Shown: positions 1-10,110, counted from the stretch's first letter. The stretch is DNA of 64,000 nt from Olivibacter sp. SDN3 (GCF_014334135.1 NZ_CP060497.1:2790001-2854000); one strand, 5' to 3'. Numbers and translations: made by a program. The notes: generated by a model from the letters alone, not told the origin.

Positions 1-1
1 A

Positions 2-1303
2 TCATCAGCTAGTCCGTCAAGAAGTTATGAAATATTTAATCAAAGGGTACATAATTTTAGTTATGATCGAAGTCTTTTATTCAATATTGCATATACAGAG
101 CCAGTGACTAAGAGGAGCTATCTTGAATTGAATTACCAGTATGAATCTAATTCGATTGCAAATGCTAGAAACACATTTGGTATCGATACATTGACTTCAA
201 GTGAGCAGTTGATTGATTCGCTTAGTATAGATTATGATTATCTGTTTCAAACCCATCAATTCGGGTTAAATTATCAAGGGGATATTGACCGTTTTAAGTA
301 CACGGTTGGTTTTGCCTTGCAACCAACAAAATTAGACGGCAAAACACCATCAAGAGAGGTTGTTACGCATATTAATAACCTGAATTTTGTACCGAGTGCT
401 CGATTACAATACAGCATCAATAAGACAAGTAATTTAGCATTTAGCTATAGAGGGCAGAATAATCAGCCAACATTCACCCAAATACAGCCAATACGTGATA
501 TTACAAATCCGCAATATGTAGTGGTTGGTAATGCTAACCTCAAACCTGAATTCATGAATATGTTAAGCTTACAGTATAGGCATTTTAGCATACATAATGG
601 AAGTTCTTTTTTTACCAATTTGTCATTTACGCATGTGCAGGATAAAGTGGTAGCCAATAGGATCAGTAGTCCAAACAGCACTATACAGGAAACAGAGTTT
701 TTAAATGCCGATGGTTTTTACGATATGCGTGGCTTTTATCATTATAGTACTCCTTTAGCCGGAAAAATCCTCACGCTGAACCTTAATGGGTCTCTGGATT
801 ATACAAATAATTTGACCTATCTGAATAATGTTAGAAATGTGGGCAAGAATATAGTGTTTGCCCAGAATTTGCAAATGAACTTTCAGATTGAGGATCTAAT
901 AGAAGCGGATTTAAGAAGCAGTTATACTGTTAATAAGATTACTTATGATATACCAACGTTTATTGATTCGGAGGCTAATACATTCAGCTTAGGTTTTGGC
1001 AGTAAGTGCTATTTACCGAAGAAGTGGATCTTAAGTGTCGATTTTTCTCAACGTCTTAACACTGGCTACAGTAATTATATAAACGTAAATCCTACTTTGT
1101 TAAATGTTTATATTGAAAAATCTTTTTTTCAAAATGATATGGCAGCTATACGGGTTCAAGGGTTTGATTTATTTAATCAGAATACTGGGGTTAGGCGAGA
1201 GGTAACGGGAAATGATATCTTTGACGTGAGAAATAATAGGCTTGCCAGATATTTTTTGGTGTCACTGAATATTAGATTGCAAAAGTTTCCTTCAGGTTCA
1301 TAA
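2..1303 (+). CDS. Outer-membrane beta-barrel protein, C-terminal part (5' end outside window)
   Basis: The reading frame is open from base 2, so the first in-frame ATG at 104 is internal and the gene starts upstream of the window. About 433 residues are present, made of alternating polar/aromatic strands, and they end in a barrel-like tail (residues near LARYFLVSLNIRLQKF). Motifs such as NLKPEFMNMLSLQYRHF and GNDIFDVRNNRLARYF resemble the C-terminal half of TonB-receptor-like proteins of the OMP_b-brl_3 type, which form large outer-membrane barrels in Bacteroidota. The ligand cannot be told from this part. The family call is from recognition of the strand pattern; the role in uptake is inferred. 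Confidence 0.8.
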   Translation, partial: SSASPSRSYEIFNQRVHNFSYDRSLLFNIAYTEPVTKRSYLELNYQYESNSIANARNTFGIDTLTSSEQLIDSLSIDYDYLFQTHQFGLNYQGDIDRFKYTVGFALQPTKLDGKTPSREVVTHINNLNFVPSARLQYSINKTSNLAFSYRGQNNQPTFTQIQPIRDITNPQYVVVGNANLKPEFMNMLSLQYRHFSIHNGSSFFTNLSFTHVQDKVVANRISSPNSTIQETEFLNADGFYDMRGFYHYSTPLAGKILTLNLNGSLDYTNNLTYLNNVRNVGKNIVFAQNLQMNFQIEDLIEADLRSSYTVNKITYDIPTFIDSEANTFSLGFGSKCYLPKKWILSVDFSQRLNTGYSNYINVNPTLLNVYIEKSFFQNDMAAIRVQGFDLFNQNTGVRREVTGNDIFDVRNNRLARYFLVSLNIRLQKFPSGS

Positions 1304-1552
1304 ACCTTAATGATTATTTTCAGTAACGGTGATCAATATATTTTTCACTTTAACGTTTTAGCTTGCCAAATTCTTTTGCTTATATTAGCTGTAATTAAAC
1401 TGAAATAGGCTGTTATAAACCGCCAAACGACGTTACAAAGGCACCAATAGGAGAAGTAATATTTGGATTACGGAAACAATTAGCCAAAAGAAAAAATAAG
1501 TATAACCTAATAAAGTTGTACTTACCTAATTATTTATAAAAATCAATTACGA

Positions 1553-3838
1553 ATGAAACAGCTATGTCTTTTATTTTTTCTTTCCTTTGCCGCAACTGTC
1601 TATGCGCAGGAAGTAGACCAAGTATCCGATCCGGTTACTTACGTCAATACATTGGTAGGTACGCTATCAAAACCCAGTCTTTCTACTGGAAACACTTATC
1701 CTGCTATAGCAAGGCCATGGGGAATGAACTTCTGGTCGCCGCAAACAGGGAAAATGGGAGATGGCTGGATGTATACGTATGACGCAGATAAGATACGCGG
1801 CTTTAAACAGACACATCAGCCGTCTCCATGGATGAATGACTACGGTCAGTTTGCTATTATGCCGGTAACAGGAGAATTAAAATTCACAGAAGATGATCGG
1901 GCAAGTTGGTTTTCCCATAAAGCGGAAGTGGCAACTCCTTACTATTATAGTGTTTACCTTGCGGATCACGATGTTACTACGGAGATTACTCCGACTGAAA
2001 GGGCCGCGCTTTTTAGAGTCACCTTCCCTGAAACGGACAGTGCCTATATTGTTGTTGATGCTTTTGACAAAGGGTCTTACGTAAAAGTGATTCCTCAAGA
2101 AAATAAAATTATCGGTTATACTACTAAAAATAGCGGTGGTGTACCGGAAAATTTTAAGAATTATTTTGTCATTGAATTCGATAAACCTTTTGATAATATC
2201 TCGATTTTTAGCGGAAAGGATTTAAAGGAAGGAGAACTAGAGTTGACAGAAGATCATGTTGGGGCAATTGTTGGTTTTAAAACTGCAAAGGCGGGAGAAC
2301 AGGTTAATATAAAAGTTTCTTCATCTTTTATTAGTCATGAGCAGGCAGAGCTTAATTTACAAGAAATTGGAGGTATGGGATTTGACGACCTAAAAGATAC
2401 AGGTAGAGATGCTTGGAACAAGGTATTGAGCAGGGTAGAAGTCGGCGGCGGAAATATAGATCAAATGCGAACCTTCTATTCTAATTTATACCGGACTTTA
2501 TTATTCCCGAGAATGTTTTATGAGTACGATGCCCAAGGTAATGTTGTCCATTATAGTCCGTATAATGGAAAAGTGCTTCCAGGCTACATGTTTACGGATA
2601 CCGGTTTTTGGGATACGTTCCGTTGCTTATTCCCGTTTTTAAATCTTGTTTATCCGGAAATGAATATCAAAATGCAGGAGGGGCTGGTAAATGCTTATAA
2701 AGAAAGCGGTTGGTTACCTGAATGGGCAAGCCCTGGTTTACGTAATGTAATGGTAGGTAATAACTCGGCATCCGTGGTAGCGGACGCGTACATTAAAGGA
2801 CTTAGGGGTTACGATATTGAAACCTTGTATGAGGCCTTACTACATGGTGCAAATAACGCTGGACCGCTTACCGCTGTAGGAAGGGCTGGAGCAGATTATT
2901 ATAAAGAGTTGGGTTACGTTCCGTACGATGTTGAAATCAACGAAAACGCTGCGCGTACATTAGAGTATGCATATGACGATTTTGCTATTTATCAATTAGC
3001 AAAAAAGCTAAATAAGCCGAAGGACGAAATAGCACTATACCGTAACAGAAGCTTAAATTATCAAAAATTATTTGACAAAGAAACGGGATTGATGCGGGGA
3101 AAGAATAAAGACGGCCAATTTCAGAACCCATTTAATCCGTTTAAGTGGGGGGACGCTTTTACCGAAGGGAATAGTTGGCATTATACGTGGTCTGTATTTC
3201 ACGATGTACAGGGCTTGATCGATCTTATGGGAGGGCAAGAAGCCTTTACAGCAAAATTAGATTCTGTGTTTACGTTGCCACCTGTATTTGACGATAGTTA
3301 TTATGGGCAGGTGATCCATGAGATTCGAGAGATGCAAATAGCTAATATGGGGCAGTACGCACATGGGAACCAACCTATACAACATATGATTTATCTTTAT
3401 AACTACGCAGGTAGGCCGTGGAAAACTCAGTATTGGATTCGAGAGACCCTGAACAGAATGTATTTGCCAACCCCTGATGGTTACTGTGGGGATGAGGACA
3501 ATGGACAAACCTCGGCTTGGTATGTGTTCTCGGCTCTAGGGTTTTACCCGGTAACTCCCGCAACTGATGAATATATAATAGGAGCCCCTTTATTTAAGCG
3601 CGCCAAAATTAGATTGGAGACAGGGAAAGAAATCGTTATCAATGCTCCAAATAACACGCAGGAGAATCGTTATATTGAAGCTGTAAAATTGGACGCGAAA
3701 TCATATAATAAAAATTTCTTTAAACATGAAGATCTCATAAACGGTGCGGTAATCGATTTTGATATGGTAGACATTCCCAACGAACAGCGTGGGACGTCTG
3801 TTGATGCATTACCGTATTCGTTGTCTGTAGAAAAATAA
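1553..3838 (+). CDS. Secreted glycoside hydrolase family 92 (alpha-mannosidase)
   Basis: 761 residues with a cleavable signal peptide (MKQLCLLFFLSFAATVYA, then QEV). The family 92 hallmarks appear in order: GNTYPAIARPWGMNFWSPQ near residue 45, FWDTFRCLFPF near 350, EGNSWHYTW near 538, HGNQP near 603 and CGDEDNGQ near 645. In characterised GH92 enzymes the Glu before GNSW is the general acid and the Asp residues of the last motif support the catalytic base in calcium-dependent, inverting exo-alpha-mannosidase action. Length fits the family. The protein probably acts in the periplasm or at the cell surface on mannose-containing N-glycans; linkage specificity cannot be read from sequence. It is a single gene with its own ~250 bp upstream region, following an outer-membrane barrel gene on the same strand. 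Confidence 0.92.
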   Translation: MKQLCLLFFLSFAATVYAQEVDQVSDPVTYVNTLVGTLSKPSLSTGNTYPAIARPWGMNFWSPQTGKMGDGWMYTYDADKIRGFKQTHQPSPWMNDYGQFAIMPVTGELKFTEDDRASWFSHKAEVATPYYYSVYLADHDVTTEITPTERAALFRVTFPETDSAYIVVDAFDKGSYVKVIPQENKIIGYTTKNSGGVPENFKNYFVIEFDKPFDNISIFSGKDLKEGELELTEDHVGAIVGFKTAKAGEQVNIKVSSSFISHEQAELNLQEIGGMGFDDLKDTGRDAWNKVLSRVEVGGGNIDQMRTFYSNLYRTLLFPRMFYEYDAQGNVVHYSPYNGKVLPGYMFTDTGFWDTFRCLFPFLNLVYPEMNIKMQEGLVNAYKESGWLPEWASPGLRNVMVGNNSASVVADAYIKGLRGYDIETLYEALLHGANNAGPLTAVGRAGADYYKELGYVPYDVEINENAARTLEYAYDDFAIYQLAKKLNKPKDEIALYRNRSLNYQKLFDKETGLMRGKNKDGQFQNPFNPFKWGDAFTEGNSWHYTWSVFHDVQGLIDLMGGQEAFTAKLDSVFTLPPVFDDSYYGQVIHEIREMQIANMGQYAHGNQPIQHMIYLYNYAGRPWKTQYWIRETLNRMYLPTPDGYCGDEDNGQTSAWYVFSALGFYPVTPATDEYIIGAPLFKRAKIRLETGKEIVINAPNNTQENRYIEAVKLDAKSYNKNFFKHEDLINGAVIDFDMVDIPNEQRGTSVDALPYSLSVEK

Positions 3839-3869
3839 GTGTCTATCACGGATAATGCCCAACTAACTC

Positions 3870-5174
3870 CTAATATTTAAATAAAGGCAGTGCTTCCGCT
3901 ACGACGAAGGTGCTGCCTCCAATAAATATCAAGTCTTCTTTTGCTGCGTTTTTCCTCGCGGCTGTTAATGCTTGCTCTAAAGTGTTATATGGTTTGCCAA
4001 CTAAACCAAAGTCAGACGAGCGAGTGTATAACTGATCAGCGGGAAGAGCTCTTTCGAAATTAGGATTGCAAAAATAATACGTTGCTTCTTTTGGAAGTAT
4101 ATTTAGCATATGATCTAAATCTTTGTCACGCATAACACCGATGATCATGTGTAGTTTCTTATAGACAGTATGACCGATATTTTTAATTACCTCTCTCCAA
4201 CCGTCTTCATTATGACCTGTGTCGCAGATAATAGTGGGATGATTAGCTAATGTATGCCAACGGCCCATTAATCCGGTAAACTCTTGAGTGGCAGCTAGCC
4301 CTTCATTAATATGCTGTTGGCTGATTTTGAAACCCAACTTGTTTAACTGGATGATACTGGATAGTACACCAATAGCATTTTTTTGTTGATAGCTACCCTT
4401 AAGATCTAGCTTTAATTCAAAATGATTGCACTCATCTTTTAATGATTTGACCTGGAGATATTGGAATTTAATGTCATTTGCTACATTACCTACTAACCAC
4501 TCATCGTTTGCAAAATAGATAGGCGCTTTCTTTTCCTCTGCATGATTAATGAACACCTGATCAATATTGTGTCGACGCTCACTGATTACAACTGGTGTAT
4601 TTTGCTTAATGATACCCGCTTTTTCCTGAGCAATCTTTACCAGCGAATCGCCGAGCATGTCCATGTGATCATAACCGATATTAGTTATGAGACAGACGAT
4701 AGGACTGATGATGTTGGTAGAATCTAAACGGCCTCCGAGTCCCGTTTCTATGATAGCGATATCAACTTGCATCTCATAAAAATATCGAAAAGCCATAACA
4801 GCTGTAACCTCAAAGAAAGAGGGTTTGATTTTTTCGATCAGTGCCTTGTTTTTTCTAATAAAATCAATTACAAATTGCTGAGAAACAAATTGTCCATTGA
4901 TCTTTATTCGTTCTCTAAAATCAAGCAAATGCGGGGAGGTATATAAACCTGTCTTATAGCCCGCCGTCTGGAGTACGGATGCTAGCATATGTGAACTGCT
5001 TCCTTTACCATTCGTGCCAGCTATATGTATACATTTTAGATGTTTGTGCGGATTTCCCAAAGCTTTACAAAGAAGCAACGTGTTCGTTAGATCCTTTTTA
5101 AAAGCAGAAGCTCCGTCACGCGTAAACATAGGTAGACGGCTATAAAGATAATCAATTACCTCAATGTAATTCAT
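3870..5174 (-). CDS. folC: Bifunctional folylpolyglutamate synthase / dihydrofolate synthase
   Basis: 434 residues, normal for FolC. The ATP-binding loop AGTNGKGSSS is at residues 52-61, followed by the folate-loop region SPHLLDFRERIKING and the Mur-ligase-type segment ETGLGGRLDSTN. FolC adds glutamate to dihydropteroate and to reduced folates in the cytoplasm. It is the last gene of a minus-strand block: only 15 bp separate it from the TonB-like gene upstream, so it is probably co-transcribed with the ExbB/ExbD/TonB genes although its function is unrelated. The start ATG at 5174 gives the complete N-terminus expected for the family. Confidence 0.95.
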   Translation of the reverse strand: MNYIEVIDYLYSRLPMFTRDGASAFKKDLTNTLLLCKALGNPHKHLKCIHIAGTNGKGSSSHMLASVLQTAGYKTGLYTSPHLLDFRERIKINGQFVSQQFVIDFIRKNKALIEKIKPSFFEVTAVMAFRYFYEMQVDIAIIETGLGGRLDSTNIISPIVCLITNIGYDHMDMLGDSLVKIAQEKAGIIKQNTPVVISERRHNIDQVFINHAEEKKAPIYFANDEWLVGNVANDIKFQYLQVKSLKDECNHFELKLDLKGSYQQKNAIGVLSSIIQLNKLGFKISQQHINEGLAATQEFTGLMGRWHTLANHPTIICDTGHNEDGWREVIKNIGHTVYKKLHMIIGVMRDKDLDHMLNILPKEATYYFCNPNFERALPADQLYTRSSDFGLVGKPYNTLEQALTAARKNAAKEDLIFIGGSTFVVAEALPLFKY

Positions 5175-5189
5175 GAAATATATAAATCC

Positions 5190-6011
5190 CTACTTCACCT
5201 TGAAGTTGAAAACTACAATACCTGATTGTAAATCAGGACCTCCATCCGTAGCATTTAAACGGGCATTGCGTACAGCAGTTTCACATTTTTCCCAAAGCGT
5301 AGCATCTGATAGTGTGGTGCCCTTAGCTCCTGCGCGAGCACGAGTTACGTTGCCATTTCGGTCGACAGTAATCTCCACGGCAACCCTGCCTGCCAATTGC
5401 CCTTTATCTTCTATCTCTGGCCTTACGGCAAACGATCGATTAGGTAGGCCAACTAAGCCATTACCAGAACCGCCTTCACCATAATTAGCCGCCATATTAT
5501 TACCCTGTAAGCTCCCTTGGTTGCCTGCAGTTGTTCCCGTACCATCGCCAATACCTGAACCATCTTTCTTTTTTCCCGTATACAATGCATTTGGATTAAC
5601 CGTAGGTTTGCTTTCCTTTTTCTCGGGTGTTACTGTAGGGGTAGTGGATGATGGTTTGACATTTTCTTTTGTGACCACTTCCGGCGCATCTTCGACATCT
5701 TGTGTTACAACTGTTTTATCATTTGTTTGTTGAGATACAACAGGTGTAGGTTCTTCGTTTGGCACAACCTTATCTGGAAGTGTTTTGTTTGCATTTGGAT
5801 TTACAGAGGGCTCTTCTAAGCTCATATAATCGTCACCCATGCCCTCATCATCAGTTCCATAGTTTACAATTAGTCCTCCCATACCAAATTCAGGTGCTGG
5901 ATTATTCAACATCCAAAAAAAACATAGAATTAAAAATGCCCCAAATATACCTGATGATATGGCAAAAGCTTTTGGGTAATTATTTTCATGATCTTGCCGA
6001 TGACTATTCAT
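5190..6011 (-). CDS. TonB-family energy transducer
   Basis: 273 residues. A short cytoplasmic N-terminus is followed by one membrane helix (about residues 15-35) and a long Pro/Thr/Val/Glu-rich periplasmic spacer (40-165). A Gly/Asn-rich stretch comes next, then a C-terminal TonB-like domain (about 195-273: GRVAVEITVDRNGNVTRARAG ... GIVVFNFKVK). It would transmit the energy of the ExbB/ExbD motor to an outer-membrane partner. It follows exbD by 17 bp and precedes folC by 15 bp. The partner receptor is unknown, but a receptor-like barrel is encoded upstream in the same block. Confidence 0.85.
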   Translation of the reverse strand: MNSHRQDHENNYPKAFAISSGIFGAFLILCFFWMLNNPAPEFGMGGLIVNYGTDDEGMGDDYMSLEEPSVNPNANKTLPDKVVPNEEPTPVVSQQTNDKTVVTQDVEDAPEVVTKENVKPSSTTPTVTPEKKESKPTVNPNALYTGKKKDGSGIGDGTGTTAGNQGSLQGNNMAANYGEGGSGNGLVGLPNRSFAVRPEIEDKGQLAGRVAVEITVDRNGNVTRARAGAKGTTLSDATLWEKCETAVRNARLNATDGGPDLQSGIVVFNFKVK

Positions 6012-6028
6012 ATTTTACTCCTTCACAC

Positions 6029-6439
6029 TTAACTTTTTTCTTTCGGTTCTGTAGCCAAAACAAGCTTTATTTTAAGTTTATTTGCTATATCCATTACCTC
6101 AATTACATCTTCGATGGCTACAGTTCTGTCTACGTATAAAAGTACCGTTAATTCTTGCCCCTCTTGCACATATGTTTGCAGGGCGGGCATTAATTGATCT
6201 AGCGGTACTTGCTCTTTTTCTACAAAGTACTGTAAATCTTTATTAATAGACAAACTTATTGTTTTTTTAGCAACCGATTGTTCTCCAGACTGGGACCTTG
6301 GGAGCAGTAATTTTACTACTTGTGGATTCGCTACTGCAGACGCTAATAAGAAAAACAATAGTAGAAAGAACATAATATCATTCAATGCTGCAGTATGCAC
6401 TTCGGCGGTTGGTCTATTGTCCCTTTTTCTTAAATTCAT
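6029..6439 (-). CDS. ExbD/TolR biopolymer transport protein
   Basis: 136 residues with a single membrane helix (about 22-40) preceded by the conserved LNDIMFFLLLFFLL segment. The Asp at residue 21 matches the proton-conducting aspartate of ExbD/TolR proteins. The periplasmic part (about 45-130) contains the usual ExbD fold pattern ending in ANKLKIKLVLATEP. Together with the ExbB-like protein encoded just upstream it should form the inner-membrane proton-driven motor that powers the TonB-like protein encoded just downstream. Confidence 0.88.
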   Translation of the reverse strand: MNLRKRDNRPTAEVHTAALNDIMFFLLLFFLLASAVANPQVVKLLLPRSQSGEQSVAKKTISLSINKDLQYFVEKEQVPLDQLMPALQTYVQEGQELTVLLYVDRTVAIEDVIEVMDIANKLKIKLVLATEPKEKS

Positions 6440-6518
6440 TTGAATATTGTTTGTTGATAAAGCAGAAAAATCTCTGCTAACAAATAATTTATCTCCTTAC
6501 GTAAATATAAGTTCGACC

Positions 6519-7220
6519 CTAGCTGCCGGGTTCATCTAATAAATCAATAAACTCAATAGCATCTGTTTCCATACGTAGTATCAAGCGGTCTACCATCATA
6601 TTAAGAATATGATAGCCTACATAAGCTGTAATACCGATAATTAAACCTGTAGCGGAAGTTACCATCTTTGTATATAATCCGCCTGAAATAGTTCCAATTT
6701 CAATCACGCCTGTTAAGGACACTTCGTGAAAAATAGTAATTACACCAATGATGGTACCAACGAAACCGAGCATAGGTGCGATACCAGCGATGATTCCAAG
6801 AATGTTAATGTTCTTTTCGAGCTTGGATACTTCTAATTTACCTACATTTTCGATTGCGCCTTCAATATCTTTTATAGGGCGACCTATACGTGTTAATCCC
6901 TTTTGTAACATGCGGCCGAGCGGTCCGTTACTGTTACGGCATAGCGCTAATGCTGCGTCTAATCTGCCGGACATGATATTCTGTTTTACTTGTATCATTA
7001 GGTTAGAATCGTATCTTGACGCTTTTTTTATCGTTAAATACCTTTCAATAAAGATGACTAAACCTAGAAAAGCAAGGATTGCCAAGGGAAGCATGACCCA
7101 CCCACCTTTAATGAGAAGATCCATTAAACTTAATTCTTCAACGGGTAATGTGGATGCTCCAGGTGAGGTAAGCATAGTGTCTAGTGATGCCGGTGTGTCT
7201 GTTACTTGTAATAAAAACAT
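6519..7220 (-). CDS. MotA/TolQ/ExbB proton channel family protein
   Basis: 233 residues with three membrane helices (about 35-55, 140-165 and 182-207). The typical TolQ/ExbB core segment is present: LGIIAGIAPMLGFVGTIIGV, then GGLYTKMVTSATGLIIGI. The 30-residue periplasmic N-terminus is common in Bacteroidota members. It is the motor subunit paired with the ExbD-like gene 79 bp downstream. Upstream on the same strand is the HU/SPOR protein gene (81 bp gap), so all are probably one operon. Confidence 0.9.
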   Translation of the reverse strand: MFLLQVTDTPASLDTMLTSPGASTLPVEELSLMDLLIKGGWVMLPLAILAFLGLVIFIERYLTIKKASRYDSNLMIQVKQNIMSGRLDAALALCRNSNGPLGRMLQKGLTRIGRPIKDIEGAIENVGKLEVSKLEKNINILGIIAGIAPMLGFVGTIIGVITIFHEVSLTGVIEIGTISGGLYTKMVTSATGLIIGITAYVGYHILNMMVDRLILRMETDAIEFIDLLDEPGS

Positions 7221-7301
7221 GTTTTATAAAATAATAAATTTTTGATGTTACTTCTGTTTGTTTAATATCGTAGCCAAGATATTATTATTTCTTGGTTTTG
7301 T

Positions 7302-8324
7302 CTAAGGATAAATATATGCTTCTACATTTATTTCACTTCTTACTTTTGGTAGATCTTTTTGGGCCTCCTCCTTCGTAGCGTATGAGCCATAACAAATTTT
7401 TTTTCGATTATTGGGCATTTTACTTTCTAATACAAATGCGTTAATGCCTATTGTTCGAAAATATTCTGCTTGTTTAATTGCTAACTCCAAAGTTTTAAAG
7501 GAACCGATTACGATGCTGTATGGTAGTGTTTTTGAAGCTTTCTTTACAATTGGCTCTTCTTCTGTTTTTATCGCATTAGTGGCAGATATAGTGTCAACAT
7601 TTGCAGATGTTGCATTAGTATCTATTGCGCTGGAAGCAGATATTTGGTCACCGTTTTGATAGGTTGTATCTCTTTTTGTTTTGACGGCCGTCGTTGACGA
7701 AGGTGTGCCTGACGTGTTAAAGTACAAAAAATAAAATAACACTATAATAATTGGTACTGTTACAGCAATGGCCCATTTTATCCAGTGATTACTGGTTGTT
7801 TGCGATTCTATATGGGGTAACGGAGCGACGTTTTCCTCATTCTGTTCTCCGATAATTTCAGGAATATTCAGTTCTTCGTCTGAGTATTCGGCAGAATTTG
7901 TTGTGGATGGTAAAACTGGCACATGCTGTACAGAAATATCTCTGATTGGTTGCAGGGCAGGTAAGGGTGAAACGAAAGGCACAAGTACATATGAGTTATC
8001 CTTCTGTTTAAGAAAACCTATTTTATCCAGCTCAACTTCTCCTTTATTAGCGATTTCACTGAGTAGTTTAGAAACGGTCAAATCTATTTTTTCACGTGCT
8101 TGTTCATGGGATATTTGTTCTTTTTTGACAAGAAAATCTAATAAAATATAGTCAACAGTCGCATGCGACAATAATGCGTATGTAAATACTGGAGGCACAA
8201 ATTGCCCTTCTTCTTTATTAAAGCCAGCGGCAATACGTTCCTTGCGAAAGATACCTATCCCAGGCACACCAATCTGCTCATGAATGAGTAATAACTGATA
8301 TAAGTATTGGCCAATATTAAACAT
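7302..8324 (-). CDS. HU-like (CCDC81 type) - transmembrane - SPOR domain protein
   Basis: 340 residues with an unusual three-part build. Residues 1-118 resemble the prokaryotic CCDC81-like HU pair (a first segment with GVPGIGIFRKER, a second with GEVELDKIGFLKQKDN). These are predicted to be cytoplasmic and HU-fold. Residues 181-202 form one membrane helix. An Ala/Thr/Ser-rich linker leads to a C-terminal SPOR domain (about 268-340: YSIVIGSFKTLELAIKQAEYF ... KICYGSYATKEEAQKDL), a domain known to bind denuded septal peptidoglycan. The protein could therefore link a cytoplasmic nucleic-acid or protein partner to the division-site cell wall. It sits between the plugless barrel gene and the ExbB-like gene on the same strand. 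Domain calls are from recognised motifs; the linking role is inference. Confidence 0.82.
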   Translation of the reverse strand: MFNIGQYLYQLLLIHEQIGVPGIGIFRKERIAAGFNKEEGQFVPPVFTYALLSHATVDYILLDFLVKKEQISHEQAREKIDLTVSKLLSEIANKGEVELDKIGFLKQKDNSYVLVPFVSPLPALQPIRDISVQHVPVLPSTTNSAEYSDEELNIPEIIGEQNEENVAPLPHIESQTTSNHWIKWAIAVTVPIIIVLFYFLYFNTSGTPSSTTAVKTKRDTTYQNGDQISASSAIDTNATSANVDTISATNAIKTEEEPIVKKASKTLPYSIVIGSFKTLELAIKQAEYFRTIGINAFVLESKMPNNRKKICYGSYATKEEAQKDLPKVRSEINVEAYIYP

Positions 8325-8373
8325 GCGCTTAATTCTTTAATAAGTATTGTGACAAATTTAGAAAGGTTAAATA

Positions 8374-10110
8374 TTAAAAAGAAACATTTAACCCGCCGAT
8401 CACATTAAATCCTAAACGGGGATAATATAGAAAGCGTTGATAACTATTGCTCAGCAGATTATTCCCTCTGACATACACACCGATCTGCTTGGTGGCACGA
8501 TATTCAATACCAGCGCTGATATCAGCGAATGCTGGAAGAGAAACGGTGACTGGAGCGTCAGGATCACCTCCTATACCTACATATTTATTGTATGAACGTG
8601 CTTTCATAGCATCATTAAAGAATAACTCCCCGTCAATATAAACTTTCTTACCTATGTTAATCCTAGTGTTGGCCGCAACCCTTAATTTTGGAATAAACCA
8701 AGCTTCGGCTTCATTTTCTAGATCATACTCGTTGAATATTAGGTTCCCGCCAAGTGTAAAAGCCTCTGATACACGTACGTTGACATCTCCCTCAAAACCA
8801 AAAACAGTATTTTTTTCACCTCTATCGTAGATAATATCGTATCTAGAAGGGTTATTAGGGCTTATTGTATAAAGCGGAAGGTCGCTCAATTGCTTATAGA
8901 AGATACCGATCTTATAGCCCAAGGTGGCACCGGCATTGCCCTTAATACCACCAAAAGCATGAATCTTCTCTAACATATTATGGATAACAAGCGTGTTGGT
9001 ATTATTCAATGAGTCTATAAAAGGCCTCTCCATTAAAAATGGGTTTTCATTTGCTAACGTTCTGAAAGATGTTTTGACGACATCTCCTTTAACTCCAGCA
9101 TATAAACTAGCGTATTCCGGTACTAGAGCAAAATCCAAGTCAACCGTTGGGAAGATATTGTTACGGCTTTCATCTCCTCCGAATTCGCTTACTAGAGTAG
9201 CTCCCAACGTGATTTTATAATTGTTTCCTTGAAAGCGGATGTAGGGATTTAATCGAGCAATATGGTTAGCCAAACTCTGGTTTTGACTTTGAACATTTGT
9301 GAAGTCTCCAGACACGTTTGCACCGAGATTGAAGGCATTTATCTTTTTGTTTAAATTACCACTTAATGCAAAAGAGTTTTCTCTCGCAGAAAACGCGTTA
9401 CCAAATAAATAGCCATCTGCTCTTAATGAATAACTCAACAATTCGTCATTTTCCTCGTAATTACTGTTCAGTTCACCTTTTATGTAAAGGTCATTATAAT
9501 GCTGTTTGGTAGGATCATTGTTTAAGTCTGGTTGTAAAGGTACAAATCCATAATATCGTGTTGCATATCTGTTAAAACCTATTTCACCGTTTAATGTAAT
9601 TTGATCCAGAATACTTCTGCCAAACAAACCTACCTTTTGTTCACTAAAATTTTGTCCTGTTAACTCCGTGCCTTTTTGGCTGAGATGTTTAATAAATCCA
9701 CCTACTTGTAAGGCTTCATCCTCACCGTTACTAATATAAACTTCACCTAGCAACGTGTTAAAGTTTCCTACACCAATTTTAGCATAATTGTTAGTAAGTA
9801 CGTCTGGTCTGGCTGTTGGCACTTCCTGAATTTCTAAACGGTGTGTGCCGGTATTTATATCTAATTTTTTATCAAAGATGTTATAGTTGAGCTTCGACAG
9901 GTATTTGCGCTCGTTGGTTAAATCGGGACTCTGTCTAATTTTTACGGCGTCTGCCAATATTGGCTTATAGTCTCTTATTACTTCGATTTCACCCAATTGA
10001 CCTTTAGCCTCTTCATTAGGATCCTGCTCCTCTTGAGAAAAAGCAGTAAAGGAATAAAGCCCAAAACTGATTAATAATGTATATCTAAACATTGAATGAT
10101 TCAATATCAT
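8374..10110 (-). CDS. Plugless TonB-receptor-like outer-membrane barrel protein
   Basis: The open frame begins at 10158, but the ATG at 10110 gives a clean signal peptide (MILNHSMFRYTLLISFGLYSFTAFSQ), so that start is preferred (578 residues). The short periplasmic N-terminus carries EIEVIRDYKPILADAVKI, a motif recurrent in Bacteroidota barrels encoded beside TPR proteins, and no TonB plug domain. The rest is beta strands ending in GLNVISF-like aromatic C-terminal residues (NVIGGLNVSF). It is encoded 27 bp downstream of the TPR protein start block and upstream of the HU/SPOR and ExbB/D/TonB genes, so a structural or secretion role driven by that motor is possible. No substrate can be proposed. 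Confidence 0.78.
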   Translation of the reverse strand: MILNHSMFRYTLLISFGLYSFTAFSQEEQDPNEEAKGQLGEIEVIRDYKPILADAVKIRQSPDLTNERKYLSKLNYNIFDKKLDINTGTHRLEIQEVPTARPDVLTNNYAKIGVGNFNTLLGEVYISNGEDEALQVGGFIKHLSQKGTELTGQNFSEQKVGLFGRSILDQITLNGEIGFNRYATRYYGFVPLQPDLNNDPTKQHYNDLYIKGELNSNYEENDELLSYSLRADGYLFGNAFSARENSFALSGNLNKKINAFNLGANVSGDFTNVQSQNQSLANHIARLNPYIRFQGNNYKITLGATLVSEFGGDESRNNIFPTVDLDFALVPEYASLYAGVKGDVVKTSFRTLANENPFLMERPFIDSLNNTNTLVIHNMLEKIHAFGGIKGNAGATLGYKIGIFYKQLSDLPLYTISPNNPSRYDIIYDRGEKNTVFGFEGDVNVRVSEAFTLGGNLIFNEYDLENEAEAWFIPKLRVAANTRINIGKKVYIDGELFFNDAMKARSYNKYVGIGGDPDAPVTVSLPAFADISAGIEYRATKQIGVYVRGNNLLSNSYQRFLYYPRLGFNVIGGLNVSF

